Of a stretch of 5,280 bases of DNA, positions 1 to 4,594 are shown one piece after another. How positions within the stretch are numbered: the stretch's first letter is position 1; every line of letters begins with the position of its first letter. The translations under genes and the position numbers were made by a program. Below the pieces are notes generated by a model, which saw only the letters and a program-made list of their open reading frames with translations, had not been told where the DNA came from and made no database searches. This DNA comes from JBDRGX01 sp043817485 [NCBI: bacterium] (GTDB lineage: Bacteria; JBDRGX01), in contig JBDRGX010000030.1 in the NCBI GenBank assembly GCA_043817485.1, positions 1-5,280 on the forward strand, read 5' to 3'.

Positions 1-731
1 TAATAGATGAGTTTTCTCTTGATTGTGAAAAAGCAGTTAAAGATGTAGATTTAGTTATTTTAGCAGTGCCTGTAAATTTAATTGTAAGTTATGTAAAAAA
101 AATTGCTCCTTATTTGAAAAAAAATTGTTTAATTATTGATGTAGGAAGTACAAAAGATAAAATAGTAAAAGAAATTAAAAATTTTATTTCTTCTTTTTCT
201 TCTTCTTTTCATTTTATTCCTTGTCATCCATTAGTTGGATCAGAAAAAGCAAAAATTTTAGCAGCTAATTCTTCTTTATTTCAAAATTCTATATGTATAA
301 TTACTCCAATAGAAGGTGTTTCTAAAAATGCTTTAAATAAAGTAAAAAAAATGTGGCAAATACTTGGAGCAAAAATAGTTTTATGTACTCCAAGTTTTCA
401 TGATAAAATTTTATCATTGACAAGTCATCTTCCTCATCTTATTGCTTTTTCTTTAGTAAATTGTTTTAATTCACAATATAAAAAAAATTCTGTTATGAAA
501 AAATTTATTGGTAAAGGTTTTTTGGATACTACTCGAATTGGAGCAAGTAATCCTTATATCTGGAAAGCAATTTTTTTATCTAATCAAAAAGAAATTATAA
601 AATCATTAAAAAAATTTATTCAAGAATTAAAAGATTTTGAAAAATTAATTGAAAATAAAAATGAAAAAGCACTTTTAGAAAAAATAACTAAAGCAAGTAT
701 TTGTCGTCAAAAATTAAAAAATGAAAAATAA
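1..731 (+). CDS. tyrA: Prephenate dehydrogenase (TyrA family), 5' end outside the window
   Basis: This NAD(P)-dependent cytoplasmic enzyme oxidatively decarboxylates prephenate (or arogenate) to 4-hydroxyphenylpyruvate (or tyrosine). The frame is open from base 3 to the TAA at 729-731, giving 242 visible codons. The N-terminal Rossmann GxGxxG lies off the left edge. Visible from the start is the end of the dinucleotide fold (DVDLVILAVP, then LIIDVGSTK). Next comes HPLVGSE with the family His at nt 225-227, then FHD and TSHLPHLIAFSLV, and finally GFLDTTRIGASNPYIW with the substrate-binding type Arg. The GTG at 66 is internal, because coding similarity runs upstream of it. The usual monofunctional length is about 280 residues, so roughly 40 are missing. 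The last 11 nt overlap ispD, which implies one transcript. No ACT or chorismate mutase domain follows, so the C-terminus is that of a simple monofunctional enzyme. Choice between prephenate and arogenate as substrate cannot be made. Confidence 0.93.
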   Translation, partial: IDEFSLDCEKAVKDVDLVILAVPVNLIVSYVKKIAPYLKKNCLIIDVGSTKDKIVKEIKNFISSFSSSFHFIPCHPLVGSEKAKILAANSSLFQNSICIITPIEGVSKNALNKVKKMWQILGAKIVLCTPSFHDKILSLTSHLPHLIAFSLVNCFNSQYKKNSVMKKFIGKGFLDTTRIGASNPYIWKAIFLSNQKEIIKSLKKFIQELKDFEKLIENKNEKALLEKITKASICRQKLKNEK

Positions 732-1419
732 AAAAAAAATATCTGTAATTATTGTTGCAGCTGGACAAGGAAAAAGAGTAGGAAAAAACATCCCTAAACA
801 ATTTTTGAAAATAGGGAATAAAACGATTTTAGATTATACATTAGAAGTATTTAATAATTTTTTGTTAATAGATGAAATAATTTTAGTAACTCGTTCCCCT
901 TTATTATCTCAACAAAATAAAATAAAACAAAAATTTATTAAAATAAAAGCGGTAGTTGAAGGTGGAAAAACTCGTCAAGATTCTGTATTTTGTGGACTTA
1001 TGAAAATGTCTATGGATATAGGAATTGTGCTTATTCATGATGGAGTAAGACCTTTTGTATCTAAAAATATAATTAAAGAAGTTATTATAGGTGCTCAAAA
1101 ATATAAAGCATGTATTCCAGCAATTTCAGTAAAAGAAACTCTTAAAGAATCTACATCTTTTCAAATAATTAAAAAAACTTTAAATAGAGATAATTTTTGG
1201 CTTGCTCAAACTCCACAATCTTTTGAAAAAAATCTTATTATAAATGCATATAATCAAGCTAATAAGGAAAAATTTATAGCTACTGATGATGCTAATTTAT
1301 TAGAAAGATTAGGAAAAAAAATTAAAATAATAAAAGGTGATATTTTCAATATTAAAATAACAACTAAGGAAGATTTGATTTGGGCGAAAAATTATTTAAA
1401 AACAAAAAATCTGTTTTAA
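721..1419 (+). CDS. ispD: 2-C-methyl-D-erythritol 4-phosphate cytidylyltransferase (IspD)
   Basis: IspD joins CTP and methylerythritol phosphate to make CDP-methylerythritol, the third step of the MEP isoprenoid pathway. At 232 residues it has the normal length. Motifs in order are VAAGQGKR (12-19) and PKQ (25-27) for the CTP site, GGKTRQDSV (81-89), HDGVRPF (106-112), R156 before LAQTPQSFE (161-169), TDDANLLE (188-195) and NIKITTKEDL (210-219). These match the known catalytic Arg/Lys/Asp set (R19, K26, D107, R110, R156, K212), so the enzyme should be active. The ATG at 721 overlaps the tyrA end by 11 nt and has no Shine-Dalgarno, so it probably depends on ribosomes terminating at tyrA. Codons 4-7 contain a run of ten A (730-739). 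The last 40 nt are shared with coaE in another frame. The common partner ispF is not adjacent. Confidence 0.96.
   Translation: MKNKKKISVIIVAAGQGKRVGKNIPKQFLKIGNKTILDYTLEVFNNFLLIDEIILVTRSPLLSQQNKIKQKFIKIKAVVEGGKTRQDSVFCGLMKMSMDIGIVLIHDGVRPFVSKNIIKEVIIGAQKYKACIPAISVKETLKESTSFQIIKKTLNRDNFWLAQTPQSFEKNLIINAYNQANKEKFIATDDANLLERLGKKIKIIKGDIFNIKITTKEDLIWAKNYLKTKNLF
1366..1372 (+). promoter_or_regulatory. Ribosome binding site for coaE inside ispD
   Basis: AAGGAAG lies within the ispD coding sequence. Its AAGGA core ends 9 nt before the TTG at 1380. The coaE frame has a TAA at 1365-1367 and no ATG or GTG before the P-loop, so this site decides for the TTG start. Confidence 0.6.
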
Positions 1420-2003
1420 AAATAGGCTTAACGGGTAATATTGGTAGTGGAAAAACTACTGTAGGAAAAATATGGAAAAATTTAGATAATAATTTTCAAT
1501 ATATTAGTATGGATGAAATAGGTCATAAAGTAGTTAAAAAATTACAAAATAAAATTATTGAAAAATTTGGTTTAGAAATTGTAAAAAATGAAAATATAGA
1601 TAATAAAAAATTATCTCATTTAATATTTTTAAATTCTAATTTATATAAAAGTTTTATGAATTTAATTACCCCTTTAATGAAAAAAAGTATAATTTCTGAA
1701 GTAAAAAAAATTACAAAAGGAATATTAATTGTTGATGGTGCTTTGATTTTTGAATATAAGTTAGAAAAATTATTTAATTATATTGTAGTGGTTTCTTCTT
1801 ATAAAAAAACAATGATAAAAAGATTTTGTTTAAAAACTAATTTTTCACAAAATATTGTTAAAAATATTTTAAATAAACAAATAGATATGAAAGAAAAAAT
1901 AAAAAAAGCAGATTTTGTAATTTATAATAATAAGAGTTTTGAAGATTTAGAAAGCAATTCTAAAAAAGTGTGGGAAAAAATAAAAACTATTAATTTTTCT
2001 TGA
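1380..2003 (+). CDS. coaE: Dephospho-CoA kinase (CoaE)
   Basis: CoaE phosphorylates the 3'-OH of dephospho-CoA with ATP, the last step of coenzyme A synthesis, in the cytosol. The product has 207 residues, the usual length. The P-loop is GNIGSGKT (19-26). DEIGH (45-49) stands where the family has its DADxI acidic motif. VDGALIFE (118-125) matches the substrate-side motif. The lid runs from R148 to the NKQ at 165-167, and ADFVIYNN (177-184) is the typical C-terminal strand. A second lid Arg seen in many homologues appears to be Lys152. The TTG start at 1380 is the only usable start between the in-frame TAA at 1365 and the P-loop, and it is backed by AAGGA 9 nt upstream. It overlaps ispD by 40 nt. 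The gene ends with TGA, which together with TGG as Trp codon argues against UGA reassignment. The sequence is Lys/Asn/Ile-rich through A+T bias but looks intact. Confidence 0.92.
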   Translation: MGEKLFKNKKSVLKIGLTGNIGSGKTTVGKIWKNLDNNFQYISMDEIGHKVVKKLQNKIIEKFGLEIVKNENIDNKKLSHLIFLNSNLYKSFMNLITPLMKKSIISEVKKITKGILIVDGALIFEYKLEKLFNYIVVVSSYKKTMIKRFCLKTNFSQNIVKNILNKQIDMKEKIKKADFVIYNNKSFEDLESNSKKVWEKIKTINFS

Positions 2004-2074
2004 CTTAAAAATAAATTTATGATTAAGAAACTTCATAAAAAATCAGCAATGAAGATAATTTGAAGGAGTTTTTT
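2004..2074 (+). other. Spacer between coaE and the membrane-protein/ffh operon; possible leader
   Basis: This 71-nt gap is the longest in the window. It contains CTTCAT (2031-2036) and ATGAAG (2049-2054), a 6-bp inverted repeat around a 12-nt loop. CTTCA could alternatively pair with TGAAG at 2061-2065, which overlaps the next gene's AAGGAG. A 14-codon ORF (ATG 2019 to TGA 2061-2063, MIKKLHKKSAMKII) spans the repeat but has no Shine-Dalgarno. TTGACT at 2000-2005 resembles a -35 box, but there is no good -10 at the right distance. No T-run terminator hairpin is present. A regulatory role is inference only. Confidence 0.3.
2063..2068 (+). promoter_or_regulatory. Ribosome binding site setting the GTG start at 2075
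   Basis: AAGGAG sits 6 nt before the GTG at 2075. An in-frame TTG at 2060 lies directly before this site and would make the Shine-Dalgarno part of the coding sequence, so the GTG is preferred. Confidence 0.75.
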
Positions 2075-2491
2075 GTGGAAATAAAAAAGAAAAATATTTA
2101 TATTTCTGCTATTTTAGCTTTTATATTTCCTGGATTAGGACATATTTATGTGGGTAATTTAAAAAAAGGATTATTATTTATGCTAATTTTAGTAAGCCTT
2201 TTTTTAATTGGATTAGCAATGAAAGGTGGCATTATTGTTTTAGATGAAGATTTATTTTTCATTTCTCGATTACTTCAAATTTGCCATTTTTTTAATGGTA
2301 GTATGTTTTTTATTACTTTATTATTTTCAAAATTTTTTGGATTAGGAATAGAATTTGGAGATATAACTTATTCTTATTATGAAATTGGACAATTATTTAT
2401 TATTATTTCGGCATTACTTAATATTCTAATAATTTTCAATGCTTATGATTTAGCTAAAAATATGTTTTGTGAAAAGGAAATTAAAGAATAA
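2075..2491 (+). CDS. Polytopic membrane protein, TM2/DUF6677-like
   Basis: Function is unknown. From the GTG start the product has 138 residues. After a short basic N-terminus (MEIKKK) come hydrophobic segments at roughly 8-26, 32-50, 61-85 and 105-122, and a charged C-terminus. Residues 11-33 carry AFIFPGLGHIYVGNLKKGL, the Pro-Gly-x-Gly-x-x-Tyr-x-Gly...Lys-Gly signature typical of TM2-type domains and of DUF6677. The end GQLFIIISALLNILIIFNAYDLA fits the 'leucine/asparagine ... N/D-A-Y-D' close of DUF6677. I make this family call from memory of its pattern, at moderate confidence; plain TM2 is the alternative. The stop (2489-2491) shares one base with the next ATG, and the gene opens the run leading to ffh, so it is probably co-expressed with the SRP GTPase. 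Ser/Phe/Ile/Leu richness partly reflects A+T bias. No signal-peptide cleavage site or catalytic motif is evident. Confidence 0.8.
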   Translation: MEIKKKNIYISAILAFIFPGLGHIYVGNLKKGLLFMLILVSLFLIGLAMKGGIIVLDEDLFFISRLLQICHFFNGSMFFITLLFSKFFGLGIEFGDITYSYYEIGQLFIIISALLNILIIFNAYDLAKNMFCEKEIKE

Positions 2492-2661
2492 TGTTTATTT
2501 ATTTTGTAAGTTTTTTATTATTAAGTTTTTTAACAAATTTTGTTTTTTATTTAACAAGTGAAGAAAATTATTCTATTGTTTGGAAAAAAACATTAACTTC
2601 AACATTTAATTTTGTAGGAATTTTATTATTAATTGGAATAATAGTATTTTTTTTAAATTAA
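2491..2661 (+). CDS. Small two-helix membrane protein, 56 residues, unrecognised
   Basis: I do not recognise this gene. An ATG at 2491 overlaps the previous stop by one base (TAATG), and the frame runs 56 codons to the TAA at 2659-2661. An AAGGA at 2474-2478, inside the upstream gene, could serve as a distant ribosome site (12-nt spacing), or translation may be by coupling. The product has a hydrophobic stretch at about 3-22, then a polar linker TSEENYSIVWKKT (23-35), and a second hydrophobic stretch at about 41-55 (FVGILLLIGIIVFFL). The linker holds the only charged residues. The pattern suggests a helical hairpin in the membrane. The stop lies 9 nt before the ffh ATG, and the ffh Shine-Dalgarno overlaps this stop. 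The precise fit between neighbours and the even hydrophobic pattern favour a real gene, but A+T-rich DNA yields hydrophobic ORFs by chance, so caution is due. Confidence 0.62.
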   Translation: MFIYFVSFLLLSFLTNFVFYLTSEENYSIVWKKTLTSTFNFVGILLLIGIIVFFLN

Positions 2662-2670
2662 AGGATTATT

Positions 2671-3978
2671 ATGTTTGATTCTTTACAAGAAAAATTTGAA
2701 ATAATTTTTAAAAAACTTCGTGGAGAAGCTGTTTTAAATGAGAAAAATATTGAAGAAGCAATTAGAAGTGTAAAAATTGCTTTATTAGAAGCAGATGTTA
2801 ATTTTAAAGTAGTAAAAGAATTTATTGATGAGTTAACTTCTAAATTATTAGGTACAGAAGTTTTAAAAAGTTTTACTCCAAGTCAACAAGTAATAAAAAT
2901 AGTTCATCAATTTTTTGTTGATTTTTTAGGGAAAAACAAAGAAGATATTTTAATTTCTACTCAACCAACAGTAATTATGTTAATAGGTTTAAATGGTTCT
3001 GGAAAAACTACAACTTGTGTTAAATTAGCACAATATTTTAAAAATAAAAATATTAGTTCAATATTAGTAGGATGTGATATTTATAGACCAGCTGCAATTA
3101 AACAACTTCAAATATTAGGGAAAAGTATAAATGTTGAAGTTGTTGCAAAAGAAGATTTATCCCCTTTAGAAATTTCTCTTGAAGCAATTGATAAAGCAAA
3201 AAAAGAAAAAATAAATGTTGTAATATTAGATACTCGTGGTAGACTTCATATAGATGATGAATTGATGAAAGAATTAGTTTTGATGAAAACAAAAATTTCT
3301 CCTCAAGAAATTATTTTAGTTGCTGATGCAATGACTGGTCAAGATGCTGTTAATATTGCTAAAAAATTTGATGAACAAATAGGACTTACTGGAATTATTC
3401 TTTCGAAATTAGATAGTGATACTCGAGCTGGTGCTGCTTTATCTATGAGAAAAATTACTGGAAAACCAATAAAATTTGTAGGAATAAGTGAAAAAATAGA
3501 TGGATTAGAACCATTTTATCCTGATAGAATAGTAAATAGAATTTTGGGAATGGGAGATATGCTTTCTTTAATTGAAAAAGCAGAAAAATCTTTTGAAATA
3601 GAAGATATGCAAAAATTAGAAAAAAAAATAAAAAAAGGAGAAACATTAGAATTAAATGATTTTTTAATTCAATTAAAGCAAGTTAGAAAAATGGGATCTT
3701 TGCAAGAAATAATTAGCATGCTTCCTGGTGGAGCTAAATTGAAGAATATTAATATTGATGAAAAAGAACTTGAAAGATTTGAAGCAATTATTCATTCTAT
3801 GACAAAAGAAGAAAGACAGAATCCTTTTATTGTTGGAAATTCAAGAAAAAAAAGAATATCTTTAGGTAGTGGTGTAGATGTTCAAGATATAAATAAACTT
3901 TTGAAAAGATTTTATTCTGCTCAAAAAATAATGAAACAAATGGGATCTTTAAAATTTAAAATACCATTCATTAAATAA
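2671..3978 (+). CDS. ffh: Signal recognition particle GTPase Ffh (SRP54)
   Basis: Ffh binds 4.5S/SRP RNA and hydrophobic signal sequences on nascent chains and delivers ribosomes to FtsY at the membrane. The 435 residues are near the family norm (about 450). The N domain has ALLEADV (37-43). The G domain has P-loop GLNGSGKTT (106-114), DIYRPAA (136-142) with Arg139 and Gln145 of the insertion box, G3 DTRGR (187-191), G4 SKLD (245-248), and GISEK (271-275) followed by LEPFYPDR. The M domain spans about 300-435: the finger-loop area is near LPGG (351-354), and the RNA-binding SRKKRISLGSG is at 391-401. Methionines in the M domain are fewer than in many homologues. The G3 Arg189 replaces the canonical Ala, and the P-loop Asn108 replaces the usual Gln. 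The ATG is preceded by AAAGGA (2660-2665) at 5-nt spacing. rpsP follows after 21 nt. Confidence 0.97.
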   Translation: MFDSLQEKFEIIFKKLRGEAVLNEKNIEEAIRSVKIALLEADVNFKVVKEFIDELTSKLLGTEVLKSFTPSQQVIKIVHQFFVDFLGKNKEDILISTQPTVIMLIGLNGSGKTTTCVKLAQYFKNKNISSILVGCDIYRPAAIKQLQILGKSINVEVVAKEDLSPLEISLEAIDKAKKEKINVVILDTRGRLHIDDELMKELVLMKTKISPQEIILVADAMTGQDAVNIAKKFDEQIGLTGIILSKLDSDTRAGAALSMRKITGKPIKFVGISEKIDGLEPFYPDRIVNRILGMGDMLSLIEKAEKSFEIEDMQKLEKKIKKGETLELNDFLIQLKQVRKMGSLQEIISMLPGGAKLKNINIDEKELERFEAIIHSMTKEERQNPFIVGNSRKKRISLGSGVDVQDINKLLKRFYSAQKIMKQMGSLKFKIPFIK

Positions 3979-3999
3979 AGTTTAAAGGAGTTAAAATAA

Positions 4000-4308
4000 A
4001 TGAGTGTAAAAATTAGATTAATGAGGAAAGGTAAAAAAAAATTTCCTTTTTATAGAATTGTTGTTACTGATTCAAGAAGTTCTTTAAAAGGATGGTTTAT
4101 TGAAGATATGGGAAGTTATCGTCCTGTATGTCCAGAAGGAAAACAATTAGATTTAGATGAACAAAAAGTACTTTCATGGTTAAATAAAGGAGCAGAACCA
4201 ACCTCTGTAGTAAAAAACATTTTAAAAAAAACAGGAATTTTATCTCGGTTTAATATTTCAAAAAAGAAAACCGTAAATCCAGTTAAATTACAATCTAAGG
4301 GAGATTAA
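4000..4308 (+). CDS. rpsP: 30S ribosomal protein bS16 (RpsP)
   Basis: bS16 is an early-binding protein of the 30S subunit body that helps 16S rRNA folding. The start MSVKIRLMRKGKKKFPFYRIVV is cut here to its key parts: IRLMRKG (5-11), PFYRIVVTDSR (16-26), then GWFIEDMGSYRP (31-42) and WLNKGAEPT (60-68), with KKTGIL closing the core. The product has 102 residues, against about 80-90 in many bacteria; the extra length is a basic tail (about 87-102) of the kind often seen in this family. A strong AAAGGAG (3984-3990) sits 9 nt before the ATG. Codons 11-14 hold a run of nine A (4033-4041). The ffh-rpsP-khpA order is a widely conserved bacterial arrangement, and the khpA Shine-Dalgarno lies inside the last codons of this gene. 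Confidence 0.97.
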   Translation: MSVKIRLMRKGKKKFPFYRIVVTDSRSSLKGWFIEDMGSYRPVCPEGKQLDLDEQKVLSWLNKGAEPTSVVKNILKKTGILSRFNISKKKTVNPVKLQSKGD

Positions 4309-4312
4309 TAAA

Positions 4313-4543
4313 ATGAAAGATTTTCTTATATATATAGCCAAAAATTTAGTAGATAATCCAGAAAAAGTAACAGTAAATGAAATTGAAAGTGAAAAAACTG
4401 TTATTTTAGAATTAAGAGTTGATCAACAAGATTTAGGTAAAGTAATTGGAAAACATGGTAGAATTGCACATTCTTTAAGAGTATTATTATGTGCTATTGC
4501 TGCTAAAGCCGGAAAAAGAGTTGTTCTTGAAATAATTGAATAA
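4313..4543 (+). CDS. khpA: KH-domain RNA-binding protein KhpA (YlqC family)
   Basis: KhpA is a small single-KH protein. In Gram-positive bacteria it binds many RNAs, often as a complex with KhpB (Jag/EloR), and affects cell division and envelope growth; its role here is inferred. The 76 residues match the family length. It begins MKDFLIYIAKNLVDNPEKV, with the typical 'LVD.PE.V.V' lead-in. The RNA-gripping GxxG loop is GKHG (47-50) within LGKVIGKHGRIA, followed by the helix LRVLLCAIAAKAGKRV. The ATG has AAGGGAG at 4297-4303 (9-nt spacing) inside the rpsP end, with a 4-nt gap to rpsP. Its TAA at 4541-4543 is in the same frame as trmD. Confidence 0.94.
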   Translation: MKDFLIYIAKNLVDNPEKVTVNEIESEKTVILELRVDQQDLGKVIGKHGRIAHSLRVLLCAIAAKAGKRVVLEIIE

Positions 4544-4594
4544 AAAAATAGGTTCTGCTCCTTATATTTTTTTAATCAAGAAAGTATAGATAAT
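4544..4594 (+). other. Short spacer between khpA and trmD, where rimM is usually found
   Basis: The 51 nt encode no RimM-like sequence. The stretch is a multiple of three with no stop in the khpA/trmD frame, so a single TAA separates khpA and trmD. It holds a G+C-richer patch, GGTTCTGCTCC (4551-4561), and CTCCTT (4558-4563), the exact complement of AAGGAG. No Shine-Dalgarno is seen before the trmD ATG. No terminator is visible. Confidence 0.6.

Noticed and set aside
66-68. GTG as the start of tyrA
   Set aside because: Coding similarity (DVDLVILAVP) runs upstream without a stop to base 3, so the true start is outside the window.
904-1098. Minus-strand open frame inside ispD
   Set aside because: It is antisense to a well-conserved gene, has no recognisable motif and no ribosome site; long frames arise by chance opposite A+T-rich genes.
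2001-2003. UGA read as tryptophan (reassigned code)
   Set aside because: TGG is used for conserved Trp in several genes, and TGA ends coaE at the expected family length.
2000-2028. Promoter with -35 TTGACT overlapping the coaE stop
   Set aside because: The nearest -10-like TATGAT (2018-2023) is only 12 nt away, and at 17 nt there is only TTAAGA. Such hexamers are common in this composition.
2060-2062. TTG as the start of the DUF6677-like protein
   Set aside because: It lies before the AAGGAG and has no ribosome site of its own; GTG 2075 is well placed.
2971-3510. Identification of the SRP54-like gene as ftsY
   Set aside because: The C-terminal M domain with SRKKRISLGSG and the ALLEADV N domain are specific to Ffh; FtsY lacks the M domain.
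3098-3646. Two minus-strand open frames inside ffh
   Set aside because: Both are Leu/Phe-rich shadows of the Lys/Glu-rich ffh coding strand with no independent support.
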